Shown here in pieces: positions 1 through 8,220 of a stretch of DNA of 55,752 nt. Source of the stretch: Paramacrobiotus richtersi (Eukaryota > Tardigrada > Eutardigrada > Parachela > Macrobiotidae); NCBI GenBank assembly GCA_034698045.1, contig JAQGAU010000026.1:1-55752 (forward strand). The letters run 5' to 3'. The notes beneath the pieces were generated by a model. It did not search any database. It saw only the letters and a program-made list of their open reading frames with translations, and was not told the origin of the DNA. The position numbers were made by a program, and so were the translations under genes. Numbering within the stretch: the first letter of the stretch is position 1; each line of letters starts with the position of its first letter.

Positions 1-2363
1 TTTTTACGCTCGTCCATGGCGGCGGAAAGGACCAGGTGGAGAATGGCGCCTGGTCGGAAGAGGAGGGCCTTTTCCGCTGGTTTAATGTGCGATTGGGGCG
101 GATTGATGGGTTTCGCGGGTTTTGGTTGTGGCCTGTTCACGGGTGCCTCGGACTAAAGTAGAAACAAATCAGTTACTTTACTTTAAAAAATAATAATATA
201 TAATTACTTTAAAAGATATAATTCGACCAAGAGGAGTTAATCGCACATTTCCCACTGCCGAAAACAAATACAAAATACTGCCATATGTGTCATTTTTGTA
301 TACAGTGCATACTACTCTCTTCCTGTTTCAAAAGGCAGTTTGAAAACGACTGTCTTTTCTACTTTGTAAAGTAATTTGTCCTGGGATAGATGTAACGTAA
401 GCTTAGCCTAAAACGAGTTGAAAACCCATCTGAAAAATAAAAAATTTTGTTACCCGGAAGTCCGTATCAAGATTGTCAAGATTATCCATCGCGCAGATCT
501 CAAAAATATTCAAAATTCACTCACAACTGCGAAATATGACATCATTGTTACCATAAAAACTGACTGATCAAAGTTTTTATTTTCTCGTTCAAAATTTCAG
601 TAAAGTACACCCGACTTTATAATCCCTACCTCAGACATATCCTCATCACTCTCCATCAGCAACTCAGCATCCTCCTTCATCCCATCCTCCTCATCATCCG
701 CCACATTCATCACCTTCAACTTCTGCTTAATGGCCCGATAACTGGCCTTCTGCAGTTCCAGATACCGCTGTTTCAGCTCCATCCACTGCGTCTTGGGCAT
801 GACCTTGAGTGGTCGGAGATCCAGTGCCGCGTTGACCTTCGGCTTCCCCGCCGCGGCTTTGGGTTTCGTCTGCAGACGGTACTGGGTTTTTGACGCTGGG
901 GGCGGCTCGGTTTCTTGGCGTTTGGGTTCAACGGGGACCGTGTCGGACTGGGGTTGTGCATCAGCGTCCATGTCGTCGTGGCGACGTTTCGTCCCGTGGG
1001 CCGCGGAGATCTCGTCCTCATCGAAATCCTGGACGGTTACGGTGGGGACCGTGGGGAGGGCGGATTCTTTGGCGAAGAGGGGCTGAGAATCGGTGGGAGG
1101 AGCGGAAAAATACTACAACATGAATATTCGTAAAAAGCCAACAAAAAAATGCAGAATCCAGAAAAAAACTTAAATGATTTGTGTGTCAGTCGGATTTCGA
1201 CGCTTATCGAAATATGTAAAACTAATGTGCAAATTTTTTCTATGACCTAAATTATTAAATTAATACAAAAATTATTAAAAAATAATTAATCAGAATGTAG
1301 CAACCATTCTAGCGTAGTTTTCGACCATGTTCTGCTCAGTTTATAAGTTGTAAACGATAAAGTCATACGACCACTCGGTGAAAGAAAAATTCGAAATTAG
1401 AGCGAATTATTCCGAGATCGTTCACTTCCGCCACAGTTAGAACAAACTGCTCACCTCACAGGCTTTCTGAACCGCATCCGGACTGTCGAATTCAATGAAC
1501 GCAAAGCCCTTAATCGTCTTCAGTGCTTTAAACTTGGGAAGACTGATGTACTGGACCGGACCGAAAACGGAGAATTTACTCTTGAGCCATTCGTGATCCA
1601 CATGTAACGGCAAATTTTCCTACAGGCAGGGCAAAAAATAATTTCAAAAATTAAACGAACGTGTTACCAAGCATTCCATTTGCAACAAATTACTTAAAGG
1701 AAGATACAACTGAAGAAAAAAAATCAAATTTTAATTTTAATCAAAATTTAATTTTACACAAAATTTATGGAGAATTCAGGTAATGCCACAGAAGTCTCCA
1801 ATCAAAAATAACGAAAATTCTTACAACATATAGGGTTCGCTCATCAACAGGTCCCAAATCCGAAGTGATTGGAGCGCGACGTTTAAGTTTCGTGCCGTCT
1901 TCCGAAAGCTAAAAAGACCACAAAACGTTTATTATTGTAAACTATAAAATCAACCAACTTTTGGATGCTAACTTTTACCTCCAGCAATGCAGACGTTCTC
2001 ACTGCTTCGCGGATGAGACTTTCATCAGCCGTCATCGACCGCACCTTGTTGAAGGTAAGGAACAGCGACACGGGGACAGCTAACAAGAATAACAGGCTTT
2101 TTAAAACCAGCCAGCTTCTGCTTTTCTGAGTCGTTTTATATCATTACGTACATTCATCTTCGGACTGCTTGATTCGTTCCTGAAGGAATCGATCTTTGGT
2201 CAGGCTGGCATCACTGAAGTAGAACTCCATCTAGAAAGAACAGAATCTCTTCAATCTTCGGCATCTTTTAGGAATGACAGGTAAGGTTTCGTTGACGAAC
2301 CTGCTGGCGAATTTTCCCCAAGAGAGCATTTCGTTTCCGACCTCGGTTCGGGTTGTAACTCAT
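1..2363 (-). CDS. LARP7: LARP7, La-related protein 7 (C-terminal part beyond the window)
   Basis: LARP7-family proteins bind the U-rich 3' ends of 7SK and U6 RNAs in the nucleus; they hold the 7SK snRNP together and help deliver U6 to its methylation guides. Exons read on the minus strand: 2363-2301, 2230-2152, 2079-1979, 1908-1825, 1619-1455, 1082-630 and 152-1, all in phase. The order is a short basic start (MSYNPNRGRKR), a La motif beginning EFYFSDASLTKDRF, an RRM1 (ERTLYVENLPLHVDHEW, then KGFAFIEF), an acidic linker, a conserved segment (KVMPKTQWMELKQRYLELQK) typical of LARP7, and the first strand of the C-terminal xRRM (RPGAILHLVLSAAMDERK), where the window stops. The start is the first ATG of an exon ending GKIRQQ, directly before the La motif. 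Family assignment is from remembered homologues. I am confident of LARP7 rather than genuine La because of the KVM...EW segment and the late xRRM. Confidence 0.88.
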
Positions 2364-3539
2364 TTTTCTCTAAAGACCGAACATCAGCATCTGCTGGAAC
2401 GCAGTTTACACTTATTCTCGTTTAAGGGTAGAGAAACGTCAAAGTATCGTCGAGGAACGACTAAAGAGAAAATAAAAACGGCAAGGAAACTACAGATCGG
2501 AAGAAAACTCAAAACAATTTTGACAACAGCTTTTTCAAATTTTCGGTTTAGTCATTCTGGCGGAGCGCAACTAGGCACGTCAGTTAGTGAGACGGAGCTC
2601 GGCTCGATACAAACCACCTTGCATTAACGGATCAGCTTGGCACTGGTCACTTGTTTTCTGATTTCTGCAGTCCACTTGTTTTTTTATTTCAGCGTTTAAG
2701 TGTGGAAGTTGCGAGGCAATGTTAGTTTGATTGAGTCTCCAGTCCCCTCGCGTGTTAACTGGGACAAATTTTTTATCTGATTTTGGGAATTTGTCCTGTG
2801 TTTACATTGTTTCTGGGCTGTTGCCGAATAAAATCAGAAACAAGTAATAAATAACCAAGTACCTATTTAATTTATCAACTGGCACATACAGACGGCGCTT
2901 TTATATTATAAAAATACCGTTTATGAATTATAAGACGGCGCTGTCGTCATTTCCCGAATTTAACACAGTTGTCTATGGTACCACACTGTTGAATCTGGCA
3001 ATAAAAACTACACCGTAGAAAACATCCACTGTACAGACAAAAATATAGAATTTCCAATTCTTTTGCGATGACAAGCCTTTAGTCTAATCCACCAGCGAGC
3101 CTCCCAGAGAGATCGGGCACTCCATCAGCAGACGGTTGTTTGCAGTCGGAAGGTACATGATGCATCACGCGCCACACGCCCACGGTCCAGATGAGCAGAT
3201 CAAAATGTGCATTTGACCGACGTCGTCAGATTTCGCAAGAATGGTGTCTAGAACCACACGCGAAACGTTACCCTGGACAGGCTTTTAAAGTTTTAAACGC
3301 ACTGCACATTCAGCGGTTGTAATTTATCAATGTATGGTAAGCAGTAATAACTCAATCTTCCGCTAACTGTTTAACAATAAATGAATGCTAATAAAAGCCA
3401 GAAAAATCCAAGAAATCCGCAGGTTTTGGAATTAACGTTATAATCAACTGTGCTGCAAATATTTATCGTGTACGTAGTCTTAATAAGTACAAGAAGTAAG
3501 TACAAGTGTAATTAGTAATAAGTATAGAAATAATTAGTC
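2364..3539. other. Spacer between LARP7 and the THAP gene
   Basis: No convincing coding exon was found. It holds the LARP7 promoter side (2364-2650) and the 3' flank of the THAP gene. AATAAA signals on the plus strand near 2828 and 3375 could end an unseen plus-strand transcript. A GC-richer patch at about 3080-3300 stands out from the AT-rich surroundings. It has short open frames on the minus strand, but they are broken and I do not recognise them. Confidence 0.5.
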
Positions 3540-4677
3540 TTACCATGCCATCGCTGAACAGGGTGCATCAGACTGAGACCTGTCGATTTCTTGGCCATTT
3601 CCGTTCTCCTTCCGCTTCCGGTTCGTTTCTGGCTTCTTGACGTCGCTCCCTGCCAGCCTAAACTGATTGATTTCTTCCTGCTGCTTTGCGATTTTACACT
3701 GCCGTCGTTTCAGTTTCTTGAGTATCATCTGCCGGTCATTGGCCAGGGACGCGCATTTTTCGCGGAGGTTATCGGACGAAGTGTGCCTAAGGTACAAGAG
3801 ACAAAAACGTCAGAAAACCTTACAAAAAAAAATAAGAAAAGTCTCGTCCATACCTGCGACAAAACTGTGTACAAGGCGTACAAGCCGTCTTTCTCGAGCG
3901 ATAGATCAACTCACATCCAGCGTTACTGTCCGATCCAGCGTACTGGCAACATTTAGCAGACTCCACGGCAAACACCAGATCACTGACGGCTTGGAATGTC
4001 GTCAGTGTATCACGACCAAAATCCCATCCCGAGTAGACACGGTTCCCCACTCGGATTGTCACGCCGAGGTTGGATGCAATACCGATGGTGTAAATGGTCT
4101 GGAAAGTGGTCGGGTTCATTTTTAGGAACACCACGGAATTCTCAACAACAAGACAGTTCCATGTCACCGGCAACCGCGCCAGTCCGACATTGTTCCGTAG
4201 CATGTCAAAGGTAAACACAACACGGAGTGGTTGCCAGTCAATCTCCATAGGCGAATCAGTGTCGGACAGCTTTTCCGCATTCAAGACTGCACGGCTCTCC
4301 GCTGTCAGGTAACTCAGATCATCCGATGATGGCTCAGGTAGTTGAGCCAGTTGATGGACCAGTTTATCCGATAAACATTGGCTTGGTAGAATGTTATTGT
4401 GGATTAAAGATGCTGGGATTGTTGGAACAGCTGTTGGTTTCAGGGTTCTTCGGCTAGGGTCGTAAAAGCAGTCCACAGGGAAATGATCCGCACATATCTT
4501 AGAATAAGTGGTCGGTTTCCAGTCAGCGCCCTTGTCAGCGAAAGCCAGCCACAGGGCGCTCCGCGCTGCCTGCGATTCGGGAGGAAACTGGAAGAAACTC
4601 TTGCTTTCTGGTGTTTTCCTCTCGGATTTCGGTCAAAGACTTCGGCAGCCAGGGGCACAGCATTTCATTATAGTCAT
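3540..4677 (-). CDS. THAP-domain protein with coiled coil, interrupted by an in-frame TGA
   Basis: Exons 4677-3854 and 3786-3540 join in phase at an Arg codon and would encode about 356 codons. The first 80 or so residues form a C2CH THAP zinc finger: KCCAPGC, then FFQFPPES, W, ICADHF, and the closing LKPTAVPTIP (the AVPT-type end of THAP domains). THAP domains bind DNA in transcription regulators and domesticated P-element-like transposases. A middle region of about 190 residues is unrecognised. It is followed by a Lys/Arg-rich coiled coil (ANDRQMILKKLKRRQCKIAK), common after THAP domains. The oddity is a TGA at 4635-4633, fourteen codons after the outer ATG and between the first cysteine pair and the rest of the finger; everything downstream stays open. 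It may be a sequencing error, a fresh loss-of-function allele, or readthrough. The stop at 3540 overlaps a good donor (ATG|GTAAGA), so a further 3' exon cannot be excluded. Confidence 0.6.
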
Positions 4678-4999
4678 TTTTCTAAAAAAAATATCGTCAG
4701 ATTCTTGGAAGCAAGCACCAAACATTCCAGCTAGAGCAAAACAACCGAAATACAGAAAAATCCCATTCTCATCACAGTACGAGTACACAATAGTCAATAC
4801 TCACAAAGCTGCACAAGAAAATACAGTTCTTCTTCTTCTTACTTCCTTTGGAAATGAGAGCGACAGGTTACACGGAAAACGGAAAAGTTTCGACTAGAAC
4901 CTGAAAAACATGTACCAATTTTAAGGTAAAACCGTAAAAACTAAAACAGTTTGCTAATTTCGTTTTTGCTTTTTGAAAAAAATTCCAAACTGCAGCCAC
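4678..4999. promoter_or_regulatory. Divergent promoter region between the THAP gene and the snoRNA host gene
   Basis: About 320 bp separate the start of the minus-strand THAP gene from the probable first exon of the plus-strand snoRNA host. No TATA box stands out. A pyrimidine run (CGTTTTTGCTTTTTG, 4961-4975) lies where a 5'-TOP start of the kind used by snoRNA host genes could be, but the start site cannot be fixed from sequence alone. Confidence 0.35.
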
Positions 5000-5290
5000 C
5001 AGGCTACAACCGGTTTCTTATCGCGGCGTCAAGCCGAGCTGCGATACGATGGCGGTTACCTTACCATTGCGTCGAGTCGAATCGTTGTTCGACTAGGATC
5101 TGACTACCACGGTGAGTCCAGGGACTGCAGCCGGCTGACTTCAAGAATCAAAATTTCAAAATTCAAATGAAGCTCAGTGTGCAGTAGTGGCTAGAATGTG
5201 AGCTTTCAGGAGATTTCACAAGTTGAATTTAGTTCAGAATTTTCGGCGTTCCCAGCACGTAAACCGGGAAAGACTTCAGAGATTTCAGTA

Positions 5291-6293
5291 ATGTTTGCAC
5301 CACAAAACTGTTTTCCATCTGACGGTTTCGTTATGACAGTCTACCGTACATCCATGCGGAAGGCCCGGGAAGAGGATACAGCTTACGAAAACGGCGAGCC
5401 TTGCCGGAAACCTGTCAATCCTGTAAGTGATGCGCATATGGTTTCTTGATAATTTTCATGAAAATTTAAGAGAAATCGGGAGTGATGAAAACAGATCTGG
5501 ACTCTGAGGGCACAGCGTGCACTTTGACGACCTTCCACCAAGATCGCTGACTTCCCGGCCGAAATATTTCGCTTTCATAATTATAAATAAAATTATTTCA
5601 CAGTAGTTTCTTGAAATCTGTATTTAAGAATCTCTTTTCCACAATTTTTTTTCGATTACGTAATCGTGGACCTACCGGCATCGTGAAACTCGTACTCTCA
5701 CGACATACAGTATAGTTCGGTTTTCGTAGGGTCTATCAGCCATTTGTAACGTTTACTAACGTAGATTAAACGCAGATTCTGCATAATATTACGAAGATTC
5801 TTGAAGGGATTCGGGTTTTATGTCCAATTTTATGATTTTCAGGTGGAAAACTTGGGAGACCCTTCGAGGAACTCTGACGGGTTCCCCAAATCCGGTACGT
5901 CCATTCTGCTAGCGTTTGCCGTACTGAATTGCATATGATGATTAAGTTTTACCAGAATATATTTGACGACTTACTTGCCCTCTCTGAACGCGAACTAGTA
6001 AAACACCGTTAACCAATTTCCCATAATTCGCAAAAACTGACAGTAATTTTTGTTTTAGGCTGCTGTGAGCTAACGGATGAAGAGGTATGAACGATTTTTG
6101 TTTAAAACTGACATTAAACAACCAGAAAATGATGACAAAGCTTAGGACACCTTCTGATGGCGCACTGATTACACAACTCAAAATTTGTATTCGTACTGTC
6201 TGATTTTCACTAAATCATCATAAACCTGATTTCTATGGGATTACTGCATTACTTACATTCTTTCTAACCATTTAGGGAACTTCGAAATGCTGA
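5291..6293 (+). CDS. Short spliced ORF (75 aa) in the snoRNA host transcript
   Basis: Joining 5291-5422, 5843-5894, 6059-6084 and 6276-6293 gives an uninterrupted 75-residue frame from the first ATG of the second visible exon (MFAPQNCFPSDGF) to TGA (EEGTSKC-stop). The exon before it has a separate ATG with a 15-codon uORF ending at 5096. The peptide resembles nothing I know and has no signal peptide or domain. Eight further exon junctions follow the stop, so the spliced RNA should be a nonsense-mediated decay target, as for vertebrate GAS5. Whether the peptide is functional is unknown; a frame open by chance is quite possible. Confidence 0.35.
5477..5557 (+). ncRNA. Box C/D snoRNA 1 (predicted 28S guide)
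   Basis: C box GTGATGA (5482-5488), internal D' CTGA (5503-5506), C'-like TTGACGA (5524-5530) and D box CTGA (5547-5550). The ends pair through CGGGA (5477-5481) and TCCCG (5553-5557). The stretch before the D box, CCACCAAGATCG, is complementary to the conserved 28S segment GATCTTGGTGG (rRNA recalled from memory). By the D+5 rule it would methylate the C of GATC, a site I recall as methylated in yeast and vertebrates. Confidence 0.75.
5929..5993 (+). ncRNA. Box C/D snoRNA 2 (predicted 18S guide)
   Basis: C box ATGATGA (5935-5941), D box CTGA (5984-5987), and a short terminal pairing of TTGC (5929-5932) with GCGA (5990-5993). The antisense element ACTTGCCCTC is complementary to 18S GAGGGCAAGT, just before the 530 loop. 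The D+5 rule points to a G in GGAGG, plausibly the site I recall as Gm601 in human 18S. Confidence 0.7.
6124..6209 (+). ncRNA. Box C/D snoRNA 3 (two predicted 28S guides)
   Basis: C box ATGATGA (6129-6135), D' CTGA (6154-6157), D box CTGA (6200-6203), and terminal pairing of GAAA (6125-6128) with TTTC (6205-6208). The D' guide CTTAGGACACCT is complementary to 28S AGGTGTCCTAAG. The D guide TGTATTCGTACTG is complementary to 28S CAGTACGAATACA. The two targets lie close together in 28S domain V, which supports a genuine double-guide RNA. Other CTGA strings at 6165 and 6227 were not chosen, because the second guide and the terminal stem fit the one at 6200. Confidence 0.78.
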
Positions 6294-6369
6294 AAAGCTT
6301 GCCACATGATCCGGTTCCGATGAATCACACTTCAGCGTAAGTTTATTCAAGAGTTTCCTTTTATTCCAT

Positions 6370-6446
6370 TTTTTTAATGATGATAACTCTTAGGACACCT
6401 TTGACTGTGATTGTGATAACAAATAACATGCCTATCTGAATTTCCC
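6370..6446 (+). ncRNA. Box C/D snoRNA 4 (paralogue of snoRNA 3)
   Basis: C box ATGATGA (6377-6383), a weak D' (TTGA, 6401-6404) and D box CTGA (6436-6439), 69 nt before the exon at 6509. It repeats the CTTAGGACACCTT guide of snoRNA 3 in the same place relative to the C box, so the two are duplicates. Its second guide (before 6436) differs and I do not recognise a target. No convincing terminal stem is visible. Confidence 0.65.
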
Positions 6447-6566
6447 ACTTCCATCCGTTTTTCTGCATAAAAAAAACAATAAAACCTAACAAATTACTGT
6501 CTTTGCAGGTAGTGAGGAAATGCGCTGTTTCGGTAAGAATTTTAATTTTTTTGTAATTTTTTTCGT

Positions 6567-6635
6567 TGGTTTATGATGAATACTCAGCTCACATTGAAGC
6601 GGATGATATCAAATATTAGCTCTATCTGATGACCG
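6567..6635 (+). ncRNA. Box C/D snoRNA 5, U44-like (predicted 18S guide)
   Basis: C box ATGATGA (6573-6579), C'-like GGATGATA (6601-6608), D box CTGA (6626-6629), and a short TGGT/ACCG terminal pairing. The guide ATATTAGCTCTA before the D box is complementary to 18S TAGAGCTAATA. As I remember it, vertebrate U44 (SNORD44, a GAS5 snoRNA) carries nearly the same element, ATTAGCTCTAA before CTGA, in the same register for 18S Am166. Confidence 0.78.
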
Positions 6636-6786
6636 TCCGAAAACAGGATTTTTTATTAATTTTTCCAAATTTTGTATCAATTTTTTTTATGTTTTTAGAT
6701 CTTTTCCGGATTGTGCACACAAACTTCAATTTTTGGATGTTTTGCTGACGGTAAGTGGTGATTTTCGATCAACATTCTTATTTGCT

Positions 6787-6873
6787 GAAAGATGATGATA
6801 CAATTTACGGGATTGCTTTTTTCTTCTGAAACTAGCAAAATGATTTCCATAGGTACTTAGGTCTCTGAGAAAC
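6787..6873 (+). ncRNA. Box C/D snoRNA 6 (target unknown)
   Basis: C box ATGATGA (6792-6798) within GATGATGATA, D' CTGA (6826-6829), C'-like AATGATT (6839-6845) and D box CTGA (6865-6868), 67 nt before the next exon. All four boxes are present in order. I could not match either guide to rRNA or snRNA from memory, and the terminal stem is weak. Confidence 0.6.
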
Positions 6874-7021
6874 AACTAAAATTTCAACTTTTTGCGCTTA
6901 TATTGACATTTTTTAATTTTATTGTTTTCTCTTAGGTCCGATTAGAAAAGATGGCATTCGGAATGCATCCTCAGAGTTCTAAGGTACAGAATGCAAGTTT
7001 AATACAAATTTTCCATTTTTT

Positions 7022-7126
7022 GAGCTAGATGATTACACTATTTGCTACTCTTGATTGACGACATGACGAGAAGGAAACTTACCACCAATAAGTGTGAATG
7101 ATACTGGATAAAACCACTGAAATTAA
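7022..7126 (+). ncRNA. Box C/D snoRNA 7, U76-like
   Basis: A degenerate C box (GATGATT, 7028-7034) is followed by TATTTGCTACTCTTGA, which as I recall is identical to a stretch of vertebrate U76 (SNORD76, hosted by GAS5), with TTGA (7051-7054) as the D' box. A C' region (GTGAATGATAC, about 7094-7104) and D box CTGA (7117-7120) follow in the U76 order. The second guide, GGATAAAAC, pairs with 28S GTTTTATCC. A long shared string in the right place makes homology more likely than chance. Confidence 0.7.
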
Positions 7127-7245
7127 TTTAAAAGCAATTTAAACATGATTTTTATTGTTTTACATTGTTTGCAGGTTGATTTAACGGTTCTGAATCATCA
7201 GGTAATAACCATTGATCTGGTTATGCGATGGTGATAAACTTCCTT

Positions 7246-7331
7246 TGTTTAATGATGATTTGCTTTAACGTCAACACCGATGCTGAGTTAACACACGTCT
7301 ATGCTGAGCATGGCTATGATTCTGATTTAAT
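7246..7331 (+). ncRNA. Box C/D snoRNA 8 (predicted 28S guide, borders uncertain)
   Basis: ATGATGA (7252-7258) is followed by CTGA at 7283, 7304 and 7322. The CTGA at 7322-7325 is 80 nt from the acceptor and is taken as D, with 7283-7286 as D'. The element before 7283, CGTCAACACC, is complementary to 28S GGTGTTGACG. An alternative reading uses GGTGATAA (7230-7237) as the C box and 7283 as D. The terminal stem is unclear either way. Confidence 0.55.
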
Positions 7332-7469
7332 CCCCATTTTCTTTCAAATTTTCTTGTTTTTGCACTCGAAATATTAAAAAAATGCTAAAAAATGTGTTTT
7401 TTTAGGTTGAAATATCCAGAAGTCGTTGCAGTTTAGGTGAGTCGTGTTTTTTCGGATATTTTGTTGTTG

Positions 7470-7540
7470 TTTGTTATGATGAGACTGGGAGTCTCACTGA
7501 ATTGATTTCTGATTACAAGATAACCCATACTGAACGAAAT
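7470..7540 (+). ncRNA. Box C/D snoRNA 9 (target unknown)
   Basis: C box ATGATGA (7476-7482), D' CTGA (7497-7500), C'-like TTGATTTCTGATTA and D box CTGA (7530-7533), 65 nt before the exon at 7599. The guide before D (AAGATAACCCATA) matches no rRNA segment I can recall. Confidence 0.62.
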
Positions 7541-7702
7541 GAGTTTTTTTGACTGAACATAGTCCGTGGAATGCAATAAAACGTCTATTTTTCTTCAGGT
7601 TTTTATGGAAGTGTTAACCTGATGGTTTGCGGCACCGGAGTGACGTTTTTATCAGATTTGGTAAGTTGTTTTACTTGGTGATTGATGAATGTAGTTTCTC
7701 GA

Positions 7703-7790
7703 CGGTTAATGATGATAGAAATGAGTTAGTATCTGAAAGTGCTGTTGATCACAATGCAATACCGTTCCTTGGCTATCTGAAGCAGAACCG
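7703..7790 (+). ncRNA. Box C/D snoRNA 10 (predicted 28S guide)
   Basis: C box ATGATGA (7709-7715), D' CTGA (7733-7736), D box CTGA (7777-7780), with CGGTT (7703-7707) pairing with AACCG (7786-7790). The D box lies 72 nt before the acceptor of exon 7853. The guide CCTTGGCT pairs with 28S AGCCAAGG; pairing continues beyond one bulged G. The D+5 rule selects the C of ACAGCC, which by counting from C3820 is human C3848, a site I recall as methylated. A TGATTGATGA at 7679-7688 could be an alternative C box of a shorter RNA. Confidence 0.65.
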
Positions 7791-7938
7791 TTGTTTTCAC
7801 ACGTTTAACATGTTGAATCTGATCGTTCCAGCTAAAACTTGGTTATTTGTAGGCTAAATCGATTCTTCCTGGTTCCCTGTGGAATTAGGAATGGTGATAA
7901 CAGTGTAAGTCTATTTATGTAGTTTTTATGTTGAAATG

Positions 7939-8012
7939 GGCGAGAATGATGAAAAACGATAGGGACAACTGATGCGGATGATTACTTTGATTAGTCTTTC
8001 TGATATCTCGCC
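7939..8012 (+). ncRNA. Box C/D snoRNA 11, U74-like D' guide (two predicted 28S guides)
   Basis: The clearest of the set. A perfect 7-bp terminal stem, GGCGAGA (7939-7945) with TCTCGCC (8006-8012), encloses C box ATGATGA (7946-7952), D' CTGA (7969-7972), C' ATGATTA (7978-7984) and D box CTGA (8000-8003). The D' guide GATAGGGACA is complementary to 28S TGTCCCTATC; vertebrate U74 (a GAS5 snoRNA, 28S C3820) has the equivalent GGTAGGGACAT before its D' CTGA. The D guide GATTAGTCTTT is complementary to 28S AAAGACTAATC. Confidence 0.85.
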
Positions 8013-8220
8013 GGTACATTCGAATATCGTTGAAATATGGTTTATTGGTGTGTAACATTGTACTTGTTGTTTACAGATGCGGAAATGTGGTTTCGGTCAA
8101 CTTGTCAAGCGTTTTCCGGTGTTACTGTTTTGAAGAGGTTTTTATGGGGTTTTCTTGCGTACTGGTCAGGTTGAATGTCGGTTATGCAAAAGTGCGTCTT
8201 TGTCGAAGACATCTGTTGTG

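Larger units (their letters stand above)
5000..8160 (+). ncRNA. Multi-intron box C/D snoRNA host gene (GAS5-like)
   Basis: A chain of short exons with good splice sites: an exon ending at 5111, then 5210-5422, 5843-5894, 6059-6084, 6276-6336, 6509-6532, 6699-6750, 6936-6983, 7175-7201, 7406-7436, 7599-7660, 7853-7904, and one starting at 8077. Exons after 6293 have stops in the continuing frame and are as small as 24 nt. Each of the eleven introns from 5423 to 8076 holds a C box (RTGATGA-type) followed by a D box (CTGA), while the intron at 5112-5209 holds none. In most introns the chosen D box lies about 54-80 nt before the 3' splice site, the spacing known to favour processing of intronic box C/D snoRNAs. 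The architecture is that of GAS5 or UHG: introns carry the product and exons are by-products. Both outer ends are approximate. An extra exon could begin at 5604 after TTATTTCACAG, which would put the first D box 53 nt from an acceptor. Confidence 0.85.

Noticed and set aside
793..1133. Plus-strand frames opposite LARP7 exon 6
   Set aside because: Shadows of the GC-rich LARP7 linker; the minus strand joins in phase with the La motif and RRM exons.
2274..2627. 117-codon plus-strand open frame
   Set aside because: It lies opposite the LARP7 first exon and its promoter, has no recognisable features, and its start overlaps LARP7 intron sequence.
3080..3300. Possible third exon of the THAP gene or an unrelated coding patch on the minus strand
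   Set aside because: The best-looking frame has a TGA just upstream with no acceptor between, and the other frames are broken. Also compared with 7SK and SRP-type RNAs from memory without a match.
4633..4635. Selenocysteine reading of the THAP TGA
   Set aside because: No THAP family member is known to use selenocysteine at this position, and I see no convincing SECIS-like element.
5112..5209. A snoRNA in the first visible host intron
   Set aside because: CTGA occurs before any C-box-like sequence and no RTGATGA is present, so the box order is wrong.
5652..5665. 14-bp palindrome CGATTACGTAATCG in the first snoRNA intron
   Set aside because: Short palindromes of this size are expected by chance in AT-rich DNA, and nothing around it suggests function.
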